Assembly: GCF_020564935.1 (NCBI RefSeq)
Contig: NZ_JAJCXB010000025.1
Coordinates: 1-64,000, forward strand
DNA from: Streptomyces pinistramenti
GTDB lineage: Bacteria > Actinomycetota > Actinomycetes > Streptomycetales > Streptomycetaceae
Length of the DNA stretch: 64,000 bases
Reading direction: 5' to 3'
The notes beneath the pieces are model-generated. The model saw only the letters and a list, made by a program, of their open reading frames with translations. It did no database searches and was not told the DNA's origin. Made by a program: the position numbers and the translations under genes. Positions 55,948 to 64,000 of the stretch are shown here, one piece after another; the stretch's first letter is position 1, and every line of letters starts with the position of its first letter.

Positions 55948-57642
55948 TCAGCCGATGACCTTGATGTCCGTGACCTTTCCGCGGTAGTCGCCACCGGTGT
56001 CCTGCGGGATCTTTGTCAGCCAGACCAGGACGTACCGCGTCTCCAGAGGCTTCGAAGGCTTGAGGTTCACCTTGCTGCCGGAGCCCTCCGCGACCTTGGT
56101 GAAGGCGTCGAAGCTGGTCGGCATCTCGGTGGCGTCCTTGGACGCCGCCAGCAGCTGGACGGAGGTGTCGCCGATGAAGGTGACGTCGGTGCTGCCGATG
56201 CGCTGCTTCTTGCCCAGGTCGAGGATGAGCCCGACGCCGGGCTTGAGGCGCCCGAAGTTGGGCCAGTTCCGGTACGACGACGTGGGCCAGTACGAGTTCG
56301 GGTCGGAGTCGTACGCCTTGCCGGTCTCGTCGGGGTTCTCGCTTTGGTCTCCGAAGGGGTCGAAATCCTTCGCGGTGACGATGCTCAGGGGCTTGCCCGT
56401 CAGCTTGTCCTTGCTCTTCTGGGACGGCTGGGAGTGGGGCTGCGGCTCCTGCTTTTCGCCCTTCAGCAGGGTATCCGCCAGCTGCCAGCTGCCGAGCCCC
56501 AGAGCGGCGATCAGCAGGGCGGAGACACCCCACTTCAGTACCTTGCCGGTACGGCTCTGCAGCGGCGGCGGGGGGCTGGGGACGGGCTGCGTGGCCCGGT
56601 TCGGCTGGCCGTTGCGCGCCGCGGGCTGGCCGTAGCTGCCCTGCTGGTACTGGGTCCGCTGATACGGCGGCGGGGTGGTGAAGGAGGTCTCCGGGGGCCG
56701 GATGCGCGGCAGGGCGGCGACCGCCTTGGCCAGCTCGTCCGGGGTGGTGCACGGCTGTTCCTGGCGCGATGCGGTGGCACCGTCATTGACCACTGCGCGC
56801 ATGGCGAGCTCGGACAGCCCGCGGTGGACGCCGGCCCGTACCTGGTCGGGGGCGATCAGCCCGACACCCTTCGGCAGCCCGGACAGGCCGTACGCGTCGT
56901 TCTCGTAGGGCCAGCGCTGGGTCAGCGCGGCGTAGAGCAGCGCGCCGATGGCTTCGGTGTCGGTGCGCTGCGGCTCGTCGCACGTGATGCCGCGCAGCGC
57001 GGCCATGATGGCGAGGCCGCGGATGCGGTACTGCCCGGACTCCGTGCGCAGCACCGAGCCGGGATTGATCCGCAGGTGGGCCAGGCCCTCGCGGTGCGCG
57101 GCGGCCATGGCTTGGGAGACCTGGCTGACGAGCTGGTAGGCGTCATGCGGTTCCAGTGGCCCGGCGGCGAGTACGGCGGACAGTTCGGTCGCGTCCGGCA
57201 GCCACTCGTGGACCACGTAGACGAGGTCGTTTTCCTCGACCGCGTCGAGGACCTGCACGAAGCGGGGATCTCCGAGGAGCGCGGCGGAGCGGGCTGCGGA
57301 GAGTACGGGGCGGGCCCGCGGGTGGTCGGCGGGCAGGATGTGCACGCCCACGGCCCGGCGCAGCTTTTCGTCGACCGCGCGCCAGCTGCTGAACCCCTCC
57401 AGACGGGTGACGCACTCCTCAAGGCGGTAGCGTCTGGCGAGCTTGTGGCCGCTGTGCAGCTCGGGCGGCTCTGTTTCGGCCGCTGCTGCCGTTGCGTCAT
57501 CGGTGCCCGCGGCATCCTTCTCCGCGTCGGACACCTTGTCGGCCTTCGCACCGTCGTCCGTGGCCTTACCCGCCTTGGCGGTCAGCGGTTCCTCACCGCT
57601 TGTGTCGGCCACGTCGACGGCAGCCGTGCTCCGTTCCGCCAC
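55948..57642 (-). CDS. MurJ-linked pseudokinase with discoidin-like C-terminal domain
   Basis: Protein of 564 residues. N-terminal acidic linker; kinase-like fold at about 65-300 that lacks catalytic residues: the H-R-D loop reads A-H-L-R-I-N-P-G, D-F-G reads R-G-L, and the VAIK Lys is lost (A-V-G-V-H-I-L). A membrane segment at about 371-388 follows, then an extracytoplasmic beta-rich domain of F5/8-type look (D-P-N-S-Y-W-P-T, R-Y-V-L-V-W-L). In mycobacteria a pseudokinase is fused to MviN/MurJ and binds FhaA when phosphorylated; here it is a separate gene beside murJ. GTG 57642 after AGGAA. Confidence 0.87.
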   Translation of the reverse strand: MAERSTAAVDVADTSGEEPLTAKAGKATDDGAKADKVSDAEKDAAGTDDATAAAAETEPPELHSGHKLARRYRLEECVTRLEGFSSWRAVDEKLRRAVGVHILPADHPRARPVLSAARSAALLGDPRFVQVLDAVEENDLVYVVHEWLPDATELSAVLAAGPLEPHDAYQLVSQVSQAMAAAHREGLAHLRINPGSVLRTESGQYRIRGLAIMAALRGITCDEPQRTDTEAIGALLYAALTQRWPYENDAYGLSGLPKGVGLIAPDQVRAGVHRGLSELAMRAVVNDGATASRQEQPCTTPDELAKAVAALPRIRPPETSFTTPPPYQRTQYQQGSYGQPAARNGQPNRATQPVPSPPPPLQSRTGKVLKWGVSALLIAALGLGSWQLADTLLKGEKQEPQPHSQPSQKSKDKLTGKPLSIVTAKDFDPFGDQSENPDETGKAYDSDPNSYWPTSSYRNWPNFGRLKPGVGLILDLGKKQRIGSTDVTFIGDTSVQLLAASKDATEMPTSFDAFTKVAEGSGSKVNLKPSKPLETRYVLVWLTKIPQDTGGDYRGKVTDIKVIG

Positions 57643-57749
57643 CGTCGTTCCTGCCTCCCCATCCGTTGCAGGCTCAATGAGCCAAGACAATTGTGCCCAC
57701 AGTCCGCCACTATGCACGACACGCGGTGGCGGTCGATGGTTGTGCGTCC

Positions 57750-59996
57750 TCAGCGCCCCAGCTTGGCGCGGACCATGCCGACCAGTGCGGTGAGCTCTTC
57801 GATCCGCATTTTCCGTGCGGCCACGTAGAAGACCCCCAGAAGAGCGACGCAGCCGACGATCAGCGCGGCCAGCGAGCCGAGAACGTTGCTGCCGAGTCCT
57901 TGCATGATGCCGTACACCGCCGCACCGGCGACGAGGGTGGCCGGAATGCTCGCACCCGCCAGCCGTGCGTACGTCCGCACGATGCGGGCGCTGTCCAGGT
58001 CGCCGCCCATCCGCTTGCCCAGACGGCGCCAGGCCACGCCGACGCCGATCATGTAGGCGAGGCCGTAGGAGGCCGCCATGCCGATCACTGCCCAGCGCGC
58101 GGGGAGGATCAGGAAGCAGGCTGCCGAGGCGACCGCGTTGACGGCGGCGACGATCACCGTGTTGTAGAACGGCGTCCGGGTGTCCTCGTACGCGTAGAAG
58201 GCGCGCAGTACGACGTACTGCACCGAGAACGGGATCAGGCCCACGCCGAAGGCCATCAGCATGTAGCCCATCGGTACCCCGGCGCCGGACGAGCCGTAGA
58301 CCAGGGTGCACAGCGGGATGCCGAGGGCGAGGAAGCCGAAGGAGATCGGGACGATGGCGACGGCGGAGGTGCGAAGGCCCTGGGAGATGTCGTCCCGGAC
58401 GGCTCCGGTGTCTCCGTCATGGGCCGAGCGGGACAGGCGGGGCAGCAGCGCCGCCATCACGGAGACGGTGATGATGGCCTGCGGCATGTTCCAGATCAGC
58501 TGGGCGCTGGCGTAGGAGATGAAGCCGGTGCCGGGGTGGCCCTGCCGGTCGGCGGTGTTGCCGGCCCAGGTGGAGAGCTGGGTCACGACGAGTACGCCGG
58601 CCTGGTTGGCGAGGACGAACAGCACCGTCCACTTCGCGAGCTTGGCGGCCTTGCCCAGCCCGTGGCCGCGCCAGTCGAAGCGCAGCCGGAACCTGAAGTC
58701 GGCGTCCCGCAGGTACGGGATCATCGCCAGCGCCTGGACGACGAGACCGAGCAGCGTGCCGATGCCCAGCAGCCGGATGCCGTCCGTGGGGATGGTGGTG
58801 ACGCCGATGTCGGAGGTCTCGGCGGTGCCGTACACCCAGATGAACAGCCCGAAGGTGGCGATCATGACGATGTTGTTCAGGACCGGGGTCCACATCATCG
58901 CGCCGAACCGGCCGCGGGCGTTGAGGATCTGTCCCATCACGACGTGCAGACCCATGAAGAAGATCGTGGGAATGCAGTAGCGGGTGAAGGCGACGGCGAC
59001 TTCGTTGGCCGCTGGGTCGCGGGAGATGTCGAACGACACCAGTTTCACGAGGAGTGGCGCCGCGAAGACGGCCACGACCGTGAGGATGCCGAGGACCACG
59101 ATCACCAGCGTGAGCAGCCTGTTGGCGTATGCCTCGCCGCCGTCGTCGTCCTCCTTCATCGCGCGCACCAGCTGCGGGACGAACACCGAGTTCAGTCCGC
59201 CGCCGATGGTCAGAATGAAGATCATCGTCGGGAGCTGGTAGGCCACCTGCCAGGAGTCGCCGAGTACGGCGCCACCGAGCGCGGCGACGATCAGCGCCGA
59301 CCGGATGAAGCCGGTCAGCCGGGAGACCATCGTGCCGGCCGCCATCACCGCGCTGGACTTGAGCAGGCTGGAGGCACGGCCCCCGGACGGCTTTCCGGCG
59401 GCCGCCACCGGACCGGCTTCCTGCGCCGGCTGCTCCGGTACGGACTCCGGGCCCGGAGCTCCTCCGGCCTCTACGGGCCCCGGCTCGGGCACGACGGGAC
59501 GGCGCTGTGGCTCGTACGACTGCTGCTGATCGCGGAAGAGGTGCGCGAAGGCGTCAGGCTCGGGACGTTCGTCGGCGGCCTGGGTGACCAGATCGTCGAC
59601 GCCTACGAACTGCGTCGGCCCAGCGGCGTCACCGTACGGAAGATTGCGGCCCGGTCCCTGCGGCTCGGGCGCCGGCGGCGCGGCCCACAATTGCGGGTCG
59701 GGCGTGTGCTGCCCCGCGGGCGGCTGCTGGTAGAGCTGGTGCTCGGGCGCCGGTCCTGGCGGGGGCGGGGGGTGCGAGGCACGGTCGTAGAGCGCTTCGG
59801 TGACCGGGTCCTGGACCGCCGGATCGTGCGCACGGTGCGGGTCGTGGCGATACGCGTCCTGGACGTACGGGTCCTGCGCGTAGGGGTCCTGCGCGTAAGG
59901 ACCCGGGGCCCCGGGTCCTTGCGGCGCCGGTGGGACCGGCCCCGCGGGTTCGCCATTGGCGCCCCGGCCGCGGTCACCGTCATACGGCGCGTTCAT
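57750..59996 (-). CDS. murJ: lipid II flippase MurJ
   Basis: Protein of 748 residues: disordered Pro/Gln-rich N-terminus (1-225) and then about 14 membrane segments of the MurJ/MviN family. R-L-T-G-F-I-R in helix 1 and Q-L-S-T and P-x-L-S-R-S-A segments are typical. It moves lipid II across the membrane for wall synthesis. ATG 59996 after GAGGTGGG. Followed by the pseudokinase gene, which likely controls it. Confidence 0.93.
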   Translation of the reverse strand: MNAPYDGDRGRGANGEPAGPVPPAPQGPGAPGPYAQDPYAQDPYVQDAYRHDPHRAHDPAVQDPVTEALYDRASHPPPPPGPAPEHQLYQQPPAGQHTPDPQLWAAPPAPEPQGPGRNLPYGDAAGPTQFVGVDDLVTQAADERPEPDAFAHLFRDQQQSYEPQRRPVVPEPGPVEAGGAPGPESVPEQPAQEAGPVAAAGKPSGGRASSLLKSSAVMAAGTMVSRLTGFIRSALIVAALGGAVLGDSWQVAYQLPTMIFILTIGGGLNSVFVPQLVRAMKEDDDGGEAYANRLLTLVIVVLGILTVVAVFAAPLLVKLVSFDISRDPAANEVAVAFTRYCIPTIFFMGLHVVMGQILNARGRFGAMMWTPVLNNIVMIATFGLFIWVYGTAETSDIGVTTIPTDGIRLLGIGTLLGLVVQALAMIPYLRDADFRFRLRFDWRGHGLGKAAKLAKWTVLFVLANQAGVLVVTQLSTWAGNTADRQGHPGTGFISYASAQLIWNMPQAIITVSVMAALLPRLSRSAHDGDTGAVRDDISQGLRTSAVAIVPISFGFLALGIPLCTLVYGSSGAGVPMGYMLMAFGVGLIPFSVQYVVLRAFYAYEDTRTPFYNTVIVAAVNAVASAACFLILPARWAVIGMAASYGLAYMIGVGVAWRRLGKRMGGDLDSARIVRTYARLAGASIPATLVAGAAVYGIMQGLGSNVLGSLAALIVGCVALLGVFYVAARKMRIEELTALVGMVRAKLGR

Positions 59997-60041
59997 CGCT
60001 GCCCACCTCATCCGTCGCCGGCCATCCGGCCCCGCCATATA

Positions 60042-62396
60042 TCAACGGTCCACTTTCTCACCTGAGCCGGACGGGCCCGTGTTTTCCGAACCGGTGTCCG
60101 GCGTGGGGTCACTCGGCTGCTCGGCCCCATCGCTGCCTGCATCGCCGCTGTTGTCGTCCTTGCCGCCGGGGCCGTCCGTACCGTCCTCGTCATCGGGCCC
60201 GTCAGCGGATTCGGGGCCGTCCTCGCCGTCGGGACCGTCCTCGGCCCGACGGGTGGCCGCCCGCTTGCGCTGGAGGTAGATCCGCACGCCGGCCAGGACG
60301 AGCAGCAGTACTCCGCCTGCGATGACGAGCATGACCGTGGCGGTGATCTCGGTGACGTTCACGACGAACGTCATCGCGTTACCGTACGGCGTCCCGTCCG
60401 CGGTGTAGAGCTGGGCCTTCACCCGCACCGGGCCGTTGGCGTTCGCCGTGGTGTCGAACTTGAACGACTGGCTGTGCCCGCCGTCGACCTTGATCCGCTG
60501 CGGTTTGCCCGCGTCCAGCCGGTTGGGCTGCGAGGACGTCAGCTCCAGCGTCATGCCCTCGACGCCCTGGAGCAGGTTGTTCTGCACCGTCACCGGAATC
60601 GTGGCGCTGCGGCCGGAGAGCGTGGCCTCCGACTTCTGGATCAGGTGGACCTTCTTGGTCAGACTGGCGAGATAGCTCCGGACCGAGGTACGGAACGTGC
60701 CGGCGCCGGTCCTGTTGCCGCGCCATTGCGTCGACATCTCGCGCATTATGGCGTTCCCGAACGGGGTCACCACGCGCTCCGGCTGGTCCAGGATCACCCG
60801 GAAGGCGTCCAGCGCGGACTGGGTGTCCTGGATCTGCTGGAACGCCGCGGTGGGCAGCTCCTGGCGGCGCAGAGCGGATGGGTAGGAAGCACTGCTCGGA
60901 ATGTGGCGGGTGGCCGCGGAATCGGGCTCCGCCTTGGCGGCTCCGCTGAGGTTCAGCGGCCGGCTCCAGCGGCTGGAGTCCAGATTCCGCAGGGCGGACG
61001 CCATGGCCTGGGCCTGGCCGACGGACGGCATACGCTGCGGTGCGACGACGATGCTGCGCTGCCGGCCCGGGTCCTGGAGGCTGATCATCTGGGTCTGGGC
61101 GAGGAAGTTCTGGACCGCGCGGGTGGCGTTGCCGGCCCGCGACAGGTCGCCTTCGAAGGCCCGGGACAGCTGCTCGTCCGCGACGATCGCGGTGTTGCCG
61201 CCGCCGATGGGCCGCGCGGCCGTCGGCGTGTACAGCAGCCCGCCGGTCTCCCGAAGGCTGTCGCTCCGGGTGATGACGTTGTGCGCACCCGCGGAAGTGG
61301 CGACGTCGACGATCGAGGAGTCGATCGCCCCGTCGACGGGCCAGGCGAAGTCCGTGCGCGGCTTCACTCCGAGGATGGTGTCCACGGTCTTGGAGGCCAG
61401 CTCGGTGGCCGGGCCGAGGTGGCCGAGGGAGCTGGGAACGCTTTTGCCGTGGTGGGCCAGCGACGCCAGGTCCGGGTCGGCGAACGGCAGCGCGACGACC
61501 TCGTGGGTCTTCACCGCGTCCTCAAGCTGGTTCAGCCACTGCTTGGCGACCGCCTGGTTCTTGCCCGCGGGGCCGTCCGGGCCCTGCACCTTGTACGTCT
61601 TGGTCATCGCGTCGACCGTGGCGAGCAGGTCGGGATCGATGACGAAGGTGACGGGGAGGTTCTTGCCGAGCGCGACCATCTGCTGCAGACGCCCGCCGGG
61701 GGCGATCTCCGCCGCGAGGTCGTCATCGCGGAAGACCGGCGTCTGCTCGGCGTCGGCGTCGGTCTCGGCGGTGAGGTGGGTGGTGGAGATCAGCGGCCAC
61801 ATATAGGTGAGCTGAGTCTTCTTGTCGGCGTCCTTCTCCTGCCAGGGCAGGAAGGTCCGCTCGATGCCGAGGACCTGTTCGAGGGGCGCGGACCGCGTCT
61901 TCCCCGAGAGCGAGATGCCGAGCTGGTAGACGCCGTCCTCGCCGAGGTCGAGATCCTTGACCGGCACGCTGAGGGAGAAGGAGCGGCTGATGCCCGGCTC
62001 CAGCTCGGCGACCTTCGCGGTGTGCCCTTCGGCCTCTTCGCCGTCCGCGCCGGGGGAGAAGCCGGTGCGGTGCGAGGCGGTGTCGATGGCGCTGCGTCCG
62101 TTGAGCGAGGGGCCGCGGCGCATGGCGACGTGCGCGTCAGTGACCGCGGAGCTGCCCTTGTTGGTGAGCGTCCCGGAGACGGTGACCGTATCGCCCTTGT
62201 CAGGGGCGGAGGGAGACAGGGAATCGATGCTGACGTCCACCGTGCGCGACCCGGTGGGGATTGCGTGTGCTGCGGGGGCGTGCGGAATCTGCAGCAGCCC
62301 CACGAGAAGGGGCACTCCGGTGAACAGCGCCACGGTGCGTCGTAGCCATCGACCACGCGGCCGTTCAGTCCACTGGAACCTTGCCGCATCGGCCAC
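60042..62396 (-). CDS. DUF6049 family secreted/membrane glycoprotein-like protein
   Basis: Protein of 784 residues: signal peptide or membrane segment at about 20-45, large extracytoplasmic region, membrane segment at about 688-708, and a very acidic Gly/Asp/Pro-rich cytoplasmic tail of about 75. Conserved in actinobacteria between cca and murJ (mycobacterial counterpart Rv3909); function unknown. The location upstream of murJ, 45 bases apart, suggests wall-synthesis involvement. GTG start at 62396. Confidence 0.8.
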   Translation of the reverse strand: MADAARFQWTERPRGRWLRRTVALFTGVPLLVGLLQIPHAPAAHAIPTGSRTVDVSIDSLSPSAPDKGDTVTVSGTLTNKGSSAVTDAHVAMRRGPSLNGRSAIDTASHRTGFSPGADGEEAEGHTAKVAELEPGISRSFSLSVPVKDLDLGEDGVYQLGISLSGKTRSAPLEQVLGIERTFLPWQEKDADKKTQLTYMWPLISTTHLTAETDADAEQTPVFRDDDLAAEIAPGGRLQQMVALGKNLPVTFVIDPDLLATVDAMTKTYKVQGPDGPAGKNQAVAKQWLNQLEDAVKTHEVVALPFADPDLASLAHHGKSVPSSLGHLGPATELASKTVDTILGVKPRTDFAWPVDGAIDSSIVDVATSAGAHNVITRSDSLRETGGLLYTPTAARPIGGGNTAIVADEQLSRAFEGDLSRAGNATRAVQNFLAQTQMISLQDPGRQRSIVVAPQRMPSVGQAQAMASALRNLDSSRWSRPLNLSGAAKAEPDSAATRHIPSSASYPSALRRQELPTAAFQQIQDTQSALDAFRVILDQPERVVTPFGNAIMREMSTQWRGNRTGAGTFRTSVRSYLASLTKKVHLIQKSEATLSGRSATIPVTVQNNLLQGVEGMTLELTSSQPNRLDAGKPQRIKVDGGHSQSFKFDTTANANGPVRVKAQLYTADGTPYGNAMTFVVNVTEITATVMLVIAGGVLLLVLAGVRIYLQRKRAATRRAEDGPDGEDGPESADGPDDEDGTDGPGGKDDNSGDAGSDGAEQPSDPTPDTGSENTGPSGSGEKVDR

Positions 62397-62561
62397 GCGC
62401 TCGCCCGTCCCTCGTCGTCGTCAGTGGTCGTCGGAATGTGCGTCCACGAATGGTAACGAGGCTCGCTGTGGCGTGGTGCCGCGGAGTGCGCCACATGATC
62501 GATAAGACCGGCGGGGATGCGCCGGCGTGGGCAACGTGACGCCTGGTACGGCACGGGCACG

Positions 62562-62567
62562 TACCCT
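62562..62567 (+). promoter_or_regulatory. possible -10 element of a leaderless cca transcript
   Basis: TACCCT ends 8 bases before the cca GTG, where transcription would begin at or next to the start codon. No ribosome site is seen before the GTG. The -35 is weak. Confidence 0.4.
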
Positions 62568-62575
62568 GTCCTGTT

Positions 62576-64000
62576 GTGCCGAACGCCAACAATGACATCC
62601 CCGCCCCGCAGCCCGAGCGGACTCCGCAGTCGACGAACGCGCTGAGCCATGTACAGCGACGTGCCGTGAGCGAACTGCTGCGGGTGTCCCCCGTGGCGGA
62701 CGACCTGGCCCGCCGCTTCCAGGAGGCCGGGTTCACGCTTGCCCTGGTCGGCGGCTCGGTGCGGGACGCGCTCCTGGGCCGGCTCGGCAACGATCTTGAC
62801 TTCACCACCGACGCGCGGCCCGAGGACGTCCTGAAGATCGTCCGGCCGTGGGCCGACGCGGTCTGGGAGGTCGGCATCGCTTTCGGCACCGTCGGCTGCA
62901 AGAAGAGCTCGTTCGACATCGAGGTCACGACCTACCGTTCCGAGGCGTACGACCGGACCTCGCGCAAGCCCGAGGTGTCCTACGGCGATTCCATCGAGGA
63001 AGATCTGGTCCGCCGGGACTTCACGGTGAACGCCATGGCCGTGTTCCTCCCGCAGAAGGAGTTCATCGACCCGCACGACGGCCTGGAGGACCTGGCCGCC
63101 CGGGTGCTGCGGACGCCAGGGACGCCGGAGGAGTCGTTCTCCGACGATCCGCTGCGGATGATGCGCGCGGCCCGCTTCGCCGCGCAGCTGGACTTCGACG
63201 TCGCGCCCGAGGTCGTCGCCGCGATGACGGCGATGTCGGACCGCATCGAGATCGTGTCGGCGGAGCGCGTACGGGACGAGCTGAACAAGCTCATCCTGGC
63301 GCCGCACCCGCGCAAGGGACTGAAGCTGCTCGTCGACTCGGGCATCGCCGACAAGGTCGTGCCGGAGCTTCCCGCGCTGCGGCTGGAACGTGACGAGCAT
63401 CACCGCCACAAGGACGTCTACGAGCACTCGCTGACGGTCCTGGAGCAGGCGATCGACCTCGAAGAGGACGGGCCGGACCTGGTCCTGCGGCTGGCGGCGC
63501 TGCTGCACGACATCGGCAAGCCGAGGACGCGCCGGTTCGAGAGCGACGGCCGGGTCTCCTTCCACCACCACGAGGTGGTGGGAGCGAAGATGACCAAGAA
63601 GCGGATGACCGCGCTGAAGTACTCGAACGACATGGTCAAGGACGTCTCCCGGCTGGTGGAGCTGCATCTGCGCTTCCACGGCTACGGCACGGGCGAATGG
63701 ACCGACTCGGCCGTCCGGCGGTACGTCCGGGATGCCGGTCCGCAGCTGGAGCGGCTGCACAAGCTGACCCGCTCGGACTGCACCACGCGCAACAAGCGCA
63801 AGGCCAGCGCGCTTTCCCGGGCCTACGACGGCCTGGAGGACCGCATCGCGCGCCTCCAGGAGCAGGAGGAGCTGGATGCGATCCGGCCGGACCTGGACGG
63901 CAACGAGATCATGCAGATTCTCGGCATCGCCCCGGGGCCGGAAGTCGGCAAGGCGTACAAGCAGATGCTGGAGATCCGGCTGGAGCACGGGCCGATGGAG
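62576..64000 (+). CDS. cca: CCA tRNA nucleotidyltransferase (partial, runs off the window)
   Basis: The frame from GTG 62576 is open to the last base (475 codons seen). The nucleotidyltransferase head has L-V-G-G-S-V-R-D-A-L-L-G and D-L-D-F-T-T; R-R-D-F-T-V-N-A-M and an HD domain (L-L-H-D-I-G-K) follow. It adds or repairs the CCA end, needed here because all three tRNA genes in the window lack encoded CCA. Divergent from DUF6049. Confidence 0.95.
   Translation, partial: MPNANNDIPAPQPERTPQSTNALSHVQRRAVSELLRVSPVADDLARRFQEAGFTLALVGGSVRDALLGRLGNDLDFTTDARPEDVLKIVRPWADAVWEVGIAFGTVGCKKSSFDIEVTTYRSEAYDRTSRKPEVSYGDSIEEDLVRRDFTVNAMAVFLPQKEFIDPHDGLEDLAARVLRTPGTPEESFSDDPLRMMRAARFAAQLDFDVAPEVVAAMTAMSDRIEIVSAERVRDELNKLILAPHPRKGLKLLVDSGIADKVVPELPALRLERDEHHRHKDVYEHSLTVLEQAIDLEEDGPDLVLRLAALLHDIGKPRTRRFESDGRVSFHHHEVVGAKMTKKRMTALKYSNDMVKDVSRLVELHLRFHGYGTGEWTDSAVRRYVRDAGPQLERLHKLTRSDCTTRNKRKASALSRAYDGLEDRIARLQEQEELDAIRPDLDGNEIMQILGIAPGPEVGKAYKQMLEIRLEHGPME

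Noticed and set aside
61790..63988. Minus-strand frame of 732 codons opposite cca
   Set aside because: cca motifs on the plus strand are clear through to the window end; this is its shadow.

Overview
The window is a 64 kb stretch of a high-GC actinobacterial chromosome around the replication origin. GTG starts, 4-base stop/start overlaps, TTGTCCACA-type DnaA boxes and GTTTCACGTGAAAC parS sites point to Streptomyces or a close relative. The gene order cca - (DUF6049) - murJ - pseudokinase - sigM - rsmA - trxB - trxA - GNAT - parB - parA - rsmG - jag - yidC - yidD - rnpA - rpmH // dnaA - oriC - dnaN - gnd - recF - DciA-like - gyrB - gyrA matches the conserved Streptomyces oriC neighbourhood. 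Species cannot be told from the sequence.

Region by region. (1) 1-9180 is the least conserved part: a rhodanese and J-domain pair, a DUF2252 protein, and three regulator/target pairs with clear palindromic operators (MarR with a membrane protein, HxlR with an azoreductase, LysR with an MFS exporter). (2) 9385-18035 holds a tRNA-Leu gene and then the cell-wall and Ser/Thr phosphorylation operon fhaA-fhaB-PP2C-rodA-pbpA-pknB. (3) 18174-22914 is a minus-strand cluster of three class E sortases, a glutamine amidotransferase (TrpG/PabA type), a 58-residue membrane protein and a DUF881 protein. (4) 23112-28699 has crgA, a rhomboid protease, a cyclophilin, a DUF5324 protein, tRNA-Ala, an HTH regulator and a second Ser/Thr kinase. 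(5) 28743-32725 has two related secreted, membrane-anchored proteins (one with a VWA domain), a DLW-39 micro-gene and tRNA-Ile. (6) 32814-45353 is DUF3566-gyrA-gyrB-DciA-recF-gnd-dnaN-oriC-dnaA on the minus strand. (7) 45731-52597 is rpmH-rnpA-yidD-yidC-jag-rsmG-parA-parB-GNAT on the plus strand. (8) 52672-62396 is the minus-strand block trxA, trxB, rsmA, sigM, pseudokinase, murJ, DUF6049, and cca starts at 62576 and runs off the end.

How the genes fit together: dnaA, dnaN, recF, gyrAB and the DciA-like protein replicate the chromosome. ParA, ParB and the dispersed parS sites segregate it. FhaA, FhaB, PknB, PP2C, RodA, PbpA, CrgA, MurJ and the pseudokinase form a phosphorylation-controlled peptidoglycan and septation network. 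SigM, RsmA and the thioredoxins are an envelope/redox stress module.

No wholly new system (CRISPR, phage, transposon, biosynthetic cluster) is visible. The points most worth a second look are three perfect DnaA boxes between crgA and the rhomboid gene, while oriC itself holds only imperfect ones; parS sites written into coding sequence as V-S-R-E-T; the 58-residue membrane peptide coupled to the amidotransferase and sortase genes; the paired secreted proteins; and the MurJ-adjacent pseudokinase.
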